From an uncultured Sphingopyxis sp. (GTDB lineage: Bacteria; Pseudomonadota; Alphaproteobacteria; Sphingomonadales; Sphingomonadaceae): a stretch of DNA of 64,000 nucleotides. This document shows, one piece after another, positions 1-8,088 of this stretch. The notes below the pieces were generated by a model that ran no database searches, was not told the DNA's origin, and saw only the letters and a list, made by a program, of their open reading frames with translations. The position numbers and the translations under genes were made by a program. Every line of letters begins with the position of its first letter. Position 1 is the stretch's first letter. The stretch lies in the NCBI GenBank assembly GCA_936933955.1, contig CAKZIN010000033.1, positions 10,309 through 74,308 on the forward strand, given 5' to 3'.

Positions 1-1379
1 AGATCCTCGACACCGCGCGCGAAGTCGACGCCGACATCATCGGCCTCTCCGGCCTCATCACCCCTAGCCTCGACGAAATGGTGACGGTGGCGGAAGAGAT
101 GCAGCGCGCTAGCCTGTCGATCCCGCTGCTGATCGGTGGCGCCACCACCAGCCGCGTCCACACCGCGCTGCGCATCGACCCCGCCTACGACGGGCCGGTC
201 ATCCACGTGCTCGACGCGAGCCGCGCGGTCGGGGTCGCGACCAGCCTCGTCAGCGAAACCGGCGTCGCGGAATATGTGGGGGAGATCGCTCGCGACTATG
301 CCCATGTCCGCGAGGTGCGCGAGGGCAAGGGCCAGTCGATGCTCGCGAGTCTCGCCGACGCGCGTGCCAACGGCTTCGACGCCGACATGCGCCTCAAACC
401 CCCGCCGCCCGAGCAGCCGGGGCTGCATGTGTTCGACAACTGGGACCTCTCCGACCTCGCCGAGACGATCGACTGGACGCCGTTCTTTCGCTCGTGGGAG
501 CTGGCGGGGGTGTTTCCCGCGATCCTCGATGATCCGATCGTCGGCGACAGCGCGCGCGGGCTGTGGGCTGATGCGCAGGCGATGCTGGCTCGCATCATCG
601 AGGAGAAATGGCTGACCGCGAAGGGCGTCGTGGGCCTGTGGCCCTGCGCGCGCGAAGGCGACGACGTGGTGTTGCTCGAACCTCCCCTCCCGCTTGCGGG
701 AGGGGCCGGGGGTGGGCCGGGTCCGGCACCGCTGGCGGCGCTGCAGCCCACCCCTAACCCCTCCCGCCCGCGGGAGGGGGACGGTCACGTCCGCCTCCCC
801 TTCCTGCGCCAGCAGATCGTCAAGCGCGACGGGCGCGCGAACATGTGCCTCGCCGACTTCATCGATCCGGCGGGCGACTGGCTGGGCGGGTTTACCGTCG
901 CCATTCACGGCATCGAGCCGCACCTCGAACGCTTCCGCGCGGCGCACGACGATTATTCGGACATCTTGCTGAAAGCGCTCGCCGATCGCTTCGCCGAAGC
1001 CTTTGCCGAGCGACTGCACGCGCACGTCCGCCGCGAGCTGTGGGGCTATGCGCCGGGCGAGCAGCTCGACAACGCCGCGCTGATCCGCGAGGAATATCGC
1101 GGCATCCGCCCCGCCCCCGGCTACCCAGCCTGCCCCGACCATAGTCTGAAGCCGATCCTGTTCGACCTGCTCGACGCAGAACGCACGGTCGGCGCCAGCC
1201 TCACCGAGAACTTCGCGATGCTGCCGACCTCGGCGGTGAGCGGCTTCTACTTCGGTCACCCGCAGGCGAGCTATTTCGGCGTCGCCCGGGTGGGAGAGGA
1301 GCAGCTCGTCGACTACGCCGCCCGCCGCGGGGTGGACGTCGACACCGCCCGTCGCTGGCTGCGACCCAACCTCGACTGA
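1..1379 (+). CDS. metH: Cobalamin-dependent methionine synthase, C-terminal part (5' end outside window)
   Basis: Final step of methionine synthesis: methyl transfer from methyltetrahydrofolate to homocysteine through cobalamin. The reading frame is open from base 3. The first residues match the end of the B12-binding domain (IIGLSGLITPSLDEM), and the rest is the S-adenosylmethionine-dependent reactivation domain, including the motif RPAPGYPACPDH around base 1110 and a C-terminal fold ending in a normal stop. Between the conserved stretches GLWPC and FLRQQ there is an extra Pro/Gly/Ala-rich insert of roughly 34 residues, encoded by a palindromic repeat at 681-781 that stays in frame. Whether the insert is tolerated in the protein is an inference. 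Family assignment is firm. Confidence 0.95.
   Translation, partial: ILDTAREVDADIIGLSGLITPSLDEMVTVAEEMQRASLSIPLLIGGATTSRVHTALRIDPAYDGPVIHVLDASRAVGVATSLVSETGVAEYVGEIARDYAHVREVREGKGQSMLASLADARANGFDADMRLKPPPPEQPGLHVFDNWDLSDLAETIDWTPFFRSWELAGVFPAILDDPIVGDSARGLWADAQAMLARIIEEKWLTAKGVVGLWPCAREGDDVVLLEPPLPLAGGAGGGPGPAPLAALQPTPNPSRPREGDGHVRLPFLRQQIVKRDGRANMCLADFIDPAGDWLGGFTVAIHGIEPHLERFRAAHDDYSDILLKALADRFAEAFAERLHAHVRRELWGYAPGEQLDNAALIREEYRGIRPAPGYPACPDHSLKPILFDLLDAERTVGASLTENFAMLPTSAVSGFYFGHPQASYFGVARVGEEQLVDYAARRGVDVDTARRWLRPNLD
681..781. repeat. Palindromic repeat element inserted in frame inside metH
   Basis: Two GC-rich hairpins flank a spacer. The left arm is CCTCCC...GGGAGGGG (681-704) followed by GGGGGTGGGC; the right side carries the mirror GCCCACCCC, then CCCTCCCG...CGGGAGGGGG up to 781. 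The outer parts pair with each other, giving a nested palindrome of about 100 bp. Elements of this look are common between genes in sphingomonads; here the element lies in a coding sequence and leaves the frame open. Confidence 0.75.
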
Positions 1380-1446
1380 CGGTCGATCGTTTCCACGACT
1401 GGTGCCGGCATGGCGCGGATGCGAGCGCGCAGCTAAGGTCAGCGCC

Positions 1447-2361
1447 ATGTCACGCTTGACCCTTGCCCTCGCCCTCGCCCTCGCCTCCCCCGCCGCCGCG
1501 CAGGCGCAGCGGGTGAGCGTGCCCGAGCTCGGTCGCAGTTTCGCGAGCGTGCAGGCGGCGGTTTCCGCCATCGGTGCGGGGCGCGGGACCGTCCGCCTTG
1601 CACCCGGCGAGTATCGCGAATGTGCGGTGCAGGAGGCGGGCGACGTGCGGATCGAGGCCGCGCCCGGCACCGTCACCTTTGTCGGCACCGCGTGCGAGGG
1701 GAAGGCGGCGCTGGTGCTGCGCGGGCGAACCGCAAGCGTGGTTGGCGTCAACTTTCGCGGCATCCGCGTCCCCGACCGCAACGGCTCCGGCATCCGGCAC
1801 GAGGCGGGACGGCTCACCGTCGAGCGCAGCCGCTTCATCGACAGCGAACAGGGCATCCTCACCGCCAACGACCCGGCACTCAGCTTGAGTGTGGTGCGCA
1901 GCGACTTTTCGGGCCTCGGCGACAACGACGGTGGGCCGAGTCACGGGCTCTACGCCGGGGCAATCGGGCGGCTCGAGGTGCGCGAATGTCGTTTCGATCG
2001 CGGCACCGGGGGGCATTATGTGAAGAGCCGCGCGGCGGAGAACATCATCCTCAATTCGACCTTCGACGACAGCCGCGGACGCGCCACCAACTATATGATC
2101 GACCTCGCCGGCGGAGGGCGCGGGACCATCGGCGGCAACCTCTTCATTCAAGGCGCGAAGAAGGAAAATTACAGCGCCTTCATCGCCGTCGCCGCCGAAG
2201 TGCGCGAGCATGCGGGGGAGGTCACGGTCGAGAACAACCGCGCGCAGTTTGCCCCTGGCGTGACCCGCGAGAGCGTATTCGTCGCAGGCTGGCGCGGGGT
2301 GCGCCCGGTACTGCGCGCCAACACGCTGGCCCCAAACCTCCGCGCGTGGGAGGCGCGTTGA
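1447..2361 (+). CDS. Exported right-handed parallel beta-helix repeat protein
   Basis: Unassigned exported protein of 304 residues. The ATG at 1447 is chosen because it starts a clear Sec signal peptide (MSRLTLALALALASPAAAQA); a GTG at 1402 would only add a charged leader. The mature part begins with a pectate-lyase-like entry (FASVQAAVSAIGAGRGTVRLAPGEY) and continues with short repeated strands rich in Gly, Asn and Val (for example GVNFRGIRVPDRNGSGI, NIILNSTFDDS, GGNLF), as expected for a beta-helix of the NosD/pectin-lyase fold. No catalytic residues can be assigned. It follows metH but has no evident functional link to it. Confidence 0.75.
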   Translation: MSRLTLALALALASPAAAQAQRVSVPELGRSFASVQAAVSAIGAGRGTVRLAPGEYRECAVQEAGDVRIEAAPGTVTFVGTACEGKAALVLRGRTASVVGVNFRGIRVPDRNGSGIRHEAGRLTVERSRFIDSEQGILTANDPALSLSVVRSDFSGLGDNDGGPSHGLYAGAIGRLEVRECRFDRGTGGHYVKSRAAENIILNSTFDDSRGRATNYMIDLAGGGRGTIGGNLFIQGAKKENYSAFIAVAAEVREHAGEVTVENNRAQFAPGVTRESVFVAGWRGVRPVLRANTLAPNLRAWEAR

Positions 2362-2372
2362 TCCAAAGTTCT

Positions 2373-2448
2373 GTTCCTGCGAAAGCAGGAGCCTGGTGCG
2401 GAGCGGCGCCGCGTTTGATCGCCCTGGGCTCCTGCCTTTGCAGGAGCA
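2373..2448. repeat. REP-like palindromic repeat, copy 1
   Basis: Two small hairpins, TCCTGC-GAAA-GCAGGA (2375-2390) and CTCCTGC-CTTT-GCAGGAG (2429-2446), are separated by a GC-rich spacer containing GCGGCGCCGCG. The two hairpins are also complementary to each other. Related copies lie at 7238-7314 and 10689-10765. This copy sits between the beta-helix gene and coq4. Confidence 0.85.
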
Positions 2449-2504
2449 CGTGGCGGTTCAGGCCGCATGTTGACACCGCTGTCAGTATAACCAACTGAGC
2501 CACC

Positions 2505-3317
2505 ATGAACGCGCCCACTCGCCTCGATTTCAGCACCGCCACCTCCGCCATTGCAGAGCGGCAGTTCATGGACCCAACGCGTGAGCGACTGAAGCTGCGG
2601 CCGATGAAGGCATGGCGCCACTTTCGGGCTCTCGTCGCCGACAAGGAAGACACGCGGCAGGTCTTCGGCATCTTCGAGGCGCTGCCCCGCGCGGGGTTCG
2701 TCGACGACGCGCGCGCCTTTTGCGCGAGTGCCACCGGCCGCGCGCGCATGGCGAGCGAACCCTACCTCCCCGACCTGCTCGACGATCACGCCCCGATTGC
2801 CGCGCTGCCGGAAGGCACGGTTGGACGCGCCTACCTCCATTTCATGACCAGTCAGGGCCTCAGCGCCGCGGGGCTGGTCGAGGAATCGGAGAAGCAGTTC
2901 CGCACGCGCTACGACGACCAGATGCAGTGGTACGGCGACCGCCTGCGCGACACGCACGACATGCTGCACATCCTCACCGGCCATAGCCGCGATGCGCTGG
3001 GGGAGGCGTGCGTGCTGGCGTTCACCTATGGTCAGACCGGCAACTACGGCAACGCTTTCATCGCCACGCTCGCGGGGCGGGAGATCAAGCGGGGCACGCG
3101 CGTAGGTGCGCCGGTGTTCAAGGCGCTGTGGCAGGCCTATCGCAACGGCAAGCGCTCGCCCAACATCATCAACGAGGATATTCGCGCGCTGCTCGCCGAG
3201 CCGCTGGGCGCGGCGCGTCGGCGGCTCAACATCGACGAGCCGGTGCACTATCGCGCCTGCCACGAGGCTTTTCGCGGGCGGGGCATCGACCCGTTCGCGG
3301 CGATGGCGCCCGCCTGA
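2505..3317 (+). CDS. coq4: Coq4-family ubiquinone biosynthesis protein
   Basis: Coq4 family, 270 residues. In eukaryotes Coq4 organises the ubiquinone biosynthesis complex at the inner membrane and has been linked to C1 decarboxylation/hydroxylation of the ring; the bacterial form is presumed to act in the same pathway. The diagnostic metal-binding motif HDxxH...E is present (THDMLHILTGHSRDALGE, residues about 150-167), followed by GQTGNYGNAFIA. The start is the ATG at 2505, which gives a full-length family member. ubiE and ubiB, in the same pathway, lie about 12 kb downstream, so this is not an operon with them. Confidence 0.85.
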   Translation: MNAPTRLDFSTATSAIAERQFMDPTRERLKLRPMKAWRHFRALVADKEDTRQVFGIFEALPRAGFVDDARAFCASATGRARMASEPYLPDLLDDHAPIAALPEGTVGRAYLHFMTSQGLSAAGLVEESEKQFRTRYDDQMQWYGDRLRDTHDMLHILTGHSRDALGEACVLAFTYGQTGNYGNAFIATLAGREIKRGTRVGAPVFKALWQAYRNGKRSPNIINEDIRALLAEPLGAARRRLNIDEPVHYRACHEAFRGRGIDPFAAMAPA

Positions 3318-3375
3318 CGCCGACCCGCACGTCCGCCCCCTTCCCCGCCGCGAGGCCAGCCGCTAGCGGCGCTGG

Positions 3376-4530
3376 ATGGCCAGCCTCTCCCCGCTCGATG
3401 TCGTCGCGCTCGCCGAGGCGCTGATCGCCGCGCCCAGCGTCACCCCTGCGCGCGGCGAGGTGTTCGACGTGCTGGAAGCGGCGCTGGTGCCGCTCGGTTT
3501 CGACGTGCATCGCTCCATCGACGGCGAAGCGCCAGACGGCCCGGTGGAGAACCTCCTCGCCACTCGCCCCGGCGGCGCGGCCCACCTCGCCTACGCCGGA
3601 CACCTCGACGTCGTCCCGGCGGGCGAGGGGTGGACCGGCGACGCGTTCGCGCCGCGCATCGCGGGCGGAATCCTCTACGGCCGCGGGGCGAGCGACATGA
3701 AGGGCTCGGTCGCTGCCTTCGTCGCGGCAGCGGCGGCAGTGCCCGCGGAGGCCGCGACGCTCACGCTGATCATCACCGGCGACGAGGAAGGCCCCGCGGT
3801 CCACGGCACGCGCGCGCTGATGGGGCACATGGCGGCGCTCGGCATCGACCCGGACGCGATCCTCACCGGCGAGCCGACCAGCGTCGCGCGACTGGGCGAC
3901 ACGCTCAAGCTTGGACGGCGCGGGTCGGTCAACATCTGGATCCGCGTGCCCGGGCAGGAGGGCCACGTCGCCTATCCGCACAAGGCCGACAATCCGATCC
4001 CGCGCCTTGTCGCCATGCTGGCGGAGATCGACGCGCTGGTGCTGGATGAGGGGACGGCGGCGTTTCAGCCGTCCAACATCGAGATCACCAGCGTCGACGT
4101 CGGCAATCCCGCGACCAACGTCATCCCGCCGGAGGCCCGCGCGCGGCTGTCGATCCGCTTCAATGACCTCCACCGCGGCGACGCGCTGGGCGAGCGCATC
4201 GCGGCGATCGTCCACGCCCACGACCCCCGCGCCAGCGTCGAGGTCAAGGTCTCCGGTGAGGCGTTCCAATCGCGTCCTGGGCCCTTTGTCGACATGGTCG
4301 CCGCAGCGATCCGCGACGTCACCGGGGTCGAGCCAGAGCGTTCGACCAGCGGCGGCACCTCCGATTCGCGCTTTCTCCATACGCTCGCGCCGATCTGCGA
4401 TTTCGGGCCGCCCAACGCGACGATGCACAAGCGCGACGAGGCGATCGCGATCGACGACCTCCACGCCCTCGTCGCGATCTATCGTCGGCTGATCGAGCGC
4501 TTCGCTGAGGCAGAGCGTAGCAACACGTAG
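3376..4530 (+). CDS. dapE: Succinyl-diaminopimelate desuccinylase
   Basis: Removes succinate from N-succinyl-LL-diaminopimelate in lysine and peptidoglycan precursor synthesis; a cytoplasmic di-zinc M20 hydrolase. The 384-residue product shows family landmarks: HLDVVPAGEGW (metal His and Asp, about residue 75), GRGASDMKG, the catalytic Glu pair in GDEEGPA, GEPTS, the dimerisation-domain motif GRRGS, and a C-terminal TSGGTSDSRF. The length is typical. Its last 52 bp overlap the 3' end of the convergent Smr gene. The 58-bp gap to coq4 makes co-transcription possible. Confidence 0.93.
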   Translation: MASLSPLDVVALAEALIAAPSVTPARGEVFDVLEAALVPLGFDVHRSIDGEAPDGPVENLLATRPGGAAHLAYAGHLDVVPAGEGWTGDAFAPRIAGGILYGRGASDMKGSVAAFVAAAAAVPAEAATLTLIITGDEEGPAVHGTRALMGHMAALGIDPDAILTGEPTSVARLGDTLKLGRRGSVNIWIRVPGQEGHVAYPHKADNPIPRLVAMLAEIDALVLDEGTAAFQPSNIEITSVDVGNPATNVIPPEARARLSIRFNDLHRGDALGERIAAIVHAHDPRASVEVKVSGEAFQSRPGPFVDMVAAAIRDVTGVEPERSTSGGTSDSRFLHTLAPICDFGPPNATMHKRDEAIAIDDLHALVAIYRRLIERFAEAERSNT

Positions 4531-5057
4531 ACCGCGCCCGTCCCCCCGTGGCGCGGGTGCGCGGGGCGGACCGAAAGCACGCGATCGCCGAACGGCCCGT
4601 GCGCGAGCCACGCCTCCAGCTCGCGCCGGATCGCGCCGCGCGGCGCTTCGTCGGGGCCGCGGCGCTTGCCGGCGATCACCAGCAGCACGCGGACGCCGTC
4701 CTGAAGCGCCCGGTCGATCGCGTGGTGCAGGCGGGCGTGCGCGCCGCTGAGCGTCTGGCCGTGGAGGTCGAGCGTGCGCTCCACCTCCACGCGTCCGCCA
4801 CGAAAGCGCCGCTCCCAATGACCGTCGGGCGCGGCGTCGATGCCCTTGGTCGAGGCCAAGGCGCGCGCTGGCGGCGGAAGCAGCGGCGCGGGCACACGGC
4901 CCCTCACGCTTTTGGGCGCCGGAAGCGGTGGCGCGGCGGCGGCGCTTGTTTCGCGGGGCGGGCTGACGGAAAGCTCGCGCGGGGTCCGCAGCGGCTTTAC
5001 GTCAGCGACCACCCGCCGCCAGAGCCGCTCACCCGGTTCCTCGTCCGCCCGCGCCAT
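4479..5057 (-). CDS. Smr/MutS2-domain protein
   Basis: Protein of 192 residues whose C-terminal half is an Smr domain: LDLHGQTLSGAHARL (the LDLHG signature), then VLLVIAGKRRG and a terminal HPRHGGTGAVYVLLR block. Smr domains nick or bind structured nucleic acids; the standalone small version is of unknown cellular role. The N-terminal half is Pro/Ala-rich linker. The ATG at 5057 is chosen because it lies 7 bp after the stop of the upstream mltA and starts a sensible leader (MARADEEPGERLW). It is the last gene of the Tim44-like/mltA/Smr operon and overlaps convergent dapE by 52 bp. Confidence 0.85.
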   Translation of the reverse strand: MARADEEPGERLWRRVVADVKPLRTPRELSVSPPRETSAAAAPPLPAPKSVRGRVPAPLLPPPARALASTKGIDAAPDGHWERRFRGGRVEVERTLDLHGQTLSGAHARLHHAIDRALQDGVRVLLVIAGKRRGPDEAPRGAIRRELEAWLAHGPFGDRVLSVRPAHPRHGGTGAVYVLLRSASAKRSISRR

Positions 5058-5064
5058 GCTGCGA

Positions 5065-6258
5065 TCAGCCCGGCGCGGTGAGGCGGGTGACGCTGATCTT
5101 TGGCAACAGCACCAGCGCTTCGCCGCGCGCCGACATGGCGCCGGCGATGCGCGCTGCCTCCTCGCCCGCCCCCCAGAAGCTGTCGAAACGGTTGGCGCCG
5201 CGGATCGCGCCGCCGGTGTCCTGCGCGATCCACAGTCCGTCGAGCGACGCGGGTGCGCCCGGTTCCGCGCGCAGCCAGACCGGCGCACCCAGCGGCACAA
5301 AGGCGGGGTCGGCTGCGACGCTCGCGCGGGCGCGGACGGGCACACCGAGAGCGCCGATGGCGCCCTCCCCTTCGAGCTCGCGGAAGAAGACGTAACTGGG
5401 GTTGCGCTGCATGATGCTGCGGCCGCCGTCGAGCTGCGCGCGCAGGTGGGCAACGATCCCCTGCATCGTTGCTTGCCCCGGCTGAAGCGCGCCCGCCTCC
5501 CGCAGCACGCGGCCGATCGCGACATAATCGCGCCCGTTCTGGCCCGCGTAGCCGATCCGCATCACGCTGCCGTCGGGCAGGCGCAGTCGCCCGGAGCCCT
5601 GCACCTGGAGGAAGAACAGCTCGATCGGGTCCGCCGCCCAGGCAAGTTCGAGCCCGCGCCCGGCGAGCGCGCCGCCGTCGATCGCGGTGCGGTCGTGGTA
5701 GGGGACCAGCCGCTGTCCCTCCACCCGACCGCGCACCCGGCGACCGGCGAGGGCCGTGTTGAAGGCGCCCAGGTCGGCCTCGATCAGATCGTTCGGGACG
5801 CGGTAGATCGGCGTTTCGTAGCCAGGCGCACGGCTCCGCGAGCCGCGGATTTCGGGCTCGTAATAGCCGGTGACGAACGCCCGCCCATCACCCACCCGAA
5901 CCGCCGCGAACTGGTCGGCGAAGAAACGTCGCGCGTCACTGGCGCTGGCCGCTGCGGCGCAGGCCGGAGCCCAGTCGCCCGGCCGCGTCAGTCCGCTTGT
6001 ATCGGTCCGCCGCAGGAGCGCAGGGCAACTCGCGCGGAAGCTCGCCAGCGCAGCCTCGGCATTGTCGAGCGGCGGCATCGCCGCGGCAAACACACCCGCC
6101 GCGAACGCGTTGGCGGCGGCCGGGGCGGGCGTCACGAGCGGTGTGGGCGGCGTCGCCACCACCGGCGCGCCCTGACGCGGCCCGACGCAGCTACCTAGGC
6201 CAAGCGCCGTCAATGCTCCGAGAAGGATCCGCCGCCCCGGAACGCCCCGTCCGCGCAT
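5065..6258 (-). CDS. mltA: Membrane-bound lytic murein transglycosylase A
   Basis: Cleaves peptidoglycan glycan strands to anhydromuropeptides at the outer membrane. The ATG at 6258 starts a lipoprotein signal, MRGRGVPGRRILLGALTALG, followed by the lipobox Cys in LGSC. The mature protein shows MltA-family blocks: FVTGYYEPEIRGS, LFFLQVQGSGRLRLPDG, RIGYAGQNGRDY, and the catalytic 3D-like region DTGGAIRGANRFDSFWG (conserved acidic residues). The length of 397 is usual. It sits 7 bp after the Tim44-like gene and 7 bp before the Smr gene, a tight operon; the same neighbourhood is known in other sphingomonads. Confidence 0.93.
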   Translation of the reverse strand: MRGRGVPGRRILLGALTALGLGSCVGPRQGAPVVATPPTPLVTPAPAAANAFAAGVFAAAMPPLDNAEAALASFRASCPALLRRTDTSGLTRPGDWAPACAAAASASDARRFFADQFAAVRVGDGRAFVTGYYEPEIRGSRSRAPGYETPIYRVPNDLIEADLGAFNTALAGRRVRGRVEGQRLVPYHDRTAIDGGALAGRGLELAWAADPIELFFLQVQGSGRLRLPDGSVMRIGYAGQNGRDYVAIGRVLREAGALQPGQATMQGIVAHLRAQLDGGRSIMQRNPSYVFFRELEGEGAIGALGVPVRARASVAADPAFVPLGAPVWLRAEPGAPASLDGLWIAQDTGGAIRGANRFDSFWGAGEEAARIAGAMSARGEALVLLPKISVTRLTAPG

Positions 6259-6265
6259 GTCGCGC

Positions 6266-6934
6266 TTAGCCCGCGTCGGTTTCGTCGAGCTGCCAATCGG
6301 GGCTCGCATCGCCGACCCGGCGGACGAAGCTCCACACATCCTCGGTAACGACCGCATCGGTGAGCGAACCGGCGATCACCTTGCCTTCCGCATCGCGCGT
6401 CACAGCGGCGATGTCGGCAACGAAATGCACCACCAGTCGCGCCGTCTGGCGGTCGGCCGCGGCATCCACGATCACCGCCTTTTCGATATAGACGACCCGG
6501 TTTTCGAGCCGCTCGCCACGTTCCTCGCGCGCGGTGATGGCAGCGTCGAACGCTTCAAAGCTTTCCGGCGTCGTCAGGCTGCGCAGGGCGTCGCGATCGC
6601 CGCGCCAGAATGCCTCGAGGATCGCCTTGTACGCCTCACGCGCGCCGTGGATGAAGCGGCCAACGTCGAAGCCCTTCTCCGCCTGAAGTAGCGCGCGGAT
6701 GCCCAGTTCGGCTTGCGGTTCGTACACGGTGGGGAGCGGAATGGCCGGAGCTGCACCTCGGGTCGCGTCCGCATCTCCGGCCCGCAGCGCCGCCGCGGGC
6801 GCGGTGCGCGGCGCTTCGTCGCGGCGCGGCAGCAGCGGCGTGTCGCCGTCCTGCCCGTGCTTGCCCAGCACCGACCACAGCCGCAGCCCGAGAAACGCGG
6901 CGATCATCGCAAGGACGACGATGGTGGCAGTCAT
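6266..6934 (-). CDS. Tim44/TimA-family membrane-anchored protein
   Basis: Related to the matrix-side adaptor Tim44 of the mitochondrial import motor; the alphaproteobacterial proteins carry one N-terminal membrane helix and a C-terminal Tim44-like domain. The ATG at 6934 places the helix at the N-terminus (MTATIVVLAMIAAFLGLRLW). Residues about 85-220 hold the Tim44-like domain (GFDVGRFIHGAREAYKAIL, AFWRGDRDALRSLTTPESFEAF, TEDVWSFVRRV). The product is 222 residues. It is the first gene of a minus-strand operon with mltA and Smr and is divergent from secB, so a role near protein translocation is plausible but unproven. Confidence 0.88.
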   Translation of the reverse strand: MTATIVVLAMIAAFLGLRLWSVLGKHGQDGDTPLLPRRDEAPRTAPAAALRAGDADATRGAAPAIPLPTVYEPQAELGIRALLQAEKGFDVGRFIHGAREAYKAILEAFWRGDRDALRSLTTPESFEAFDAAITAREERGERLENRVVYIEKAVIVDAAADRQTARLVVHFVADIAAVTRDAEGKVIAGSLTDAVVTEDVWSFVRRVGDASPDWQLDETDAG

Positions 6935-7477
6935 GACAAGCCTCTTCCACCCCGCAAACAAGGCGCGTCCCGGATGGTCGCGAGCGGAGATATCGCATGT
7001 AGGCGAGATGGCCGCGCACTTCAAATCAGGCAGAAGGAGGAGGCGAGATCGACCGAGGGCCACGGCGGAAGTTCAGGCTAAGTTCACGCGATAAGTTAAC
7101 TTTAACGCTATTGCGATGCGGTAGCAAATCGCTTTTTCGAGGCGGCGTGCGGCGTTTGTCGCAGTCTCGAGCCGACATGCGCGTGCGCTTCTACGAAGGT
7201 CGGCCGGGCGGCTACGCCCAAGAGGCTGCACAATGAGTGCTCCTGCGAAAGCAGGAGCCCAGGGCGGTGGGGCGCCGCGCTGAGTCGCCCTAGGCTCCTG
7301 CTTTCGCAGGAGCACCGAGAGCCGCCCGCCTGCCCTGCCCCCACTGCTTCGGCCTTCGCCGGAGTACAGCGTACCCCACCCATTTGCGCCGCCTTGCCCC
7401 GGCTGCTAGGGCGCGCGGGACTTTGGCGGGGCGGTGGCGCCGCGCTGCGAACCTCCAGCGAACGGATCGACAGAAAC
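6935..7477. other. Divergent intergenic region between the Tim44-like gene and secB
   Basis: About 540 bp with no convincing gene. It holds a REP-like repeat (7238-7314), an AT-richer patch at 7081-7135 with TTAACTTTAACG (7096-7107) that probably lies in the promoter zone of the minus-strand operon, and a GC-rich leader before secB. No tRNA or terminator was recognised. Confidence 0.5.
7238..7314. repeat. REP-like palindromic repeat, copy 2
   Basis: 77 bp: TGCTCCTGC-GAAA-GCAGGAGC at the left and GGCTCCTGC-TTTC-GCAGGAGCA at the right, with a spacer containing GGGGCGCCGCGC. Same family as 2373-2448 and 10689-10765, and the same length as the latter copy. Confidence 0.88.
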
Positions 7478-8029
7478 ATGGCCGACGAGCACGCCGACAC
7501 CCCCGTCACCACGCAGGGCGGGCAGCCCAACGGGCTCGACAACGGCCCGGCGATCGGCCTCATCTCGCAATATGTGAAGGACTTCTCGTTCGAGAATCCG
7601 AACTCGCCGCAGGTCTACCAGTGGACCAGCCAGCCCAATGTCGACGTTCAGTTCGGCATCAGCGCCAACGGTGTCGCCGACGGCGTGCATGAATCGGTGA
7701 TCAAGATCGACATCAGCGCCACTCACCCGGAGGGGCCGAGCTTTGTGATCGACCTGTCGTACGCGGGGCTGTTTGGCGTACGCAACGTGCCTGACGATCA
7801 GGTTCACGCCTTCATGCTCGCCGAAGCGCCGCGGATCCTGTTCCCCTTCGCTCGCCGCCTGGTCGCCGACGCGGTGCGCGACGGCGGTTTTGCGCCGCTG
7901 CTGCTCGACCCGATCGACTTCCACGGGCTCTACCTCCAGCAGCAGCAGCAGATGGCGGCGGCGCAGGGCGGTGGCGAGAATGGTGGCGGCGACGATTTTG
8001 TCGACACCCAGACGTTCGGCAACGCCTGA
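7478..8029 (+). CDS. secB: Protein-export chaperone SecB
   Basis: Tetrameric cytoplasmic chaperone that keeps preproteins unfolded and hands them to SecA. The ATG at 7478 gives a 183-residue product with an acidic N-terminus (MADEHADTPVTTQGG) and the SecB core: ISQYVKDFSFENPNSP, QFGISANGVADGVHESVIKI, FVIDLSYAGLF, and APRILFPFARRLVADAVRDGGFAPLLLDPIDF. The C-terminal tail is Gln/Gly-rich. Alphaproteobacterial SecB proteins have this length. It is divergent from the Tim44-like gene. Confidence 0.95.
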   Translation: MADEHADTPVTTQGGQPNGLDNGPAIGLISQYVKDFSFENPNSPQVYQWTSQPNVDVQFGISANGVADGVHESVIKIDISATHPEGPSFVIDLSYAGLFGVRNVPDDQVHAFMLAEAPRILFPFARRLVADAVRDGGFAPLLLDPIDFHGLYLQQQQQMAAAQGGGENGGGDDFVDTQTFGNA

Positions 8030-8040
8030 TCTCACGCTAG

Positions 8041-8065
8041 CGCGCGGCGGCAGCGTCGCCGCGCG
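8041..8065. terminator. GC-rich hairpin between secB and murJ
   Basis: Perfect 9-bp stem CGCGCGGCG/CGCCGCGCG (8041-8049, 8057-8065) with a 7-nt loop just after the secB stop. It has no T-tract, so intrinsic termination is uncertain; it could be an attenuating or mRNA-stabilising hairpin. Confidence 0.4.
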
Positions 8066-8088
8066 CGTGCCGACCTGATCGCCCGACC

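Noticed and set aside
2489..2504. Sequence complementary to a tRNA D-arm (GGTGGCTCAGTTGGTT on the minus strand)
   Set aside because: There is no GAGC partner to close the D-stem and no anticodon arm or acceptor stem nearby. It directly precedes the coq4 ATG and is most likely a chance match, at best a tRNA remnant.
7096..7107. CtrA-type site (TTAACTTTAACG)
   Set aside because: The spacing between TTAA halves does not match the CtrA consensus TTAA-N7-TTAA.
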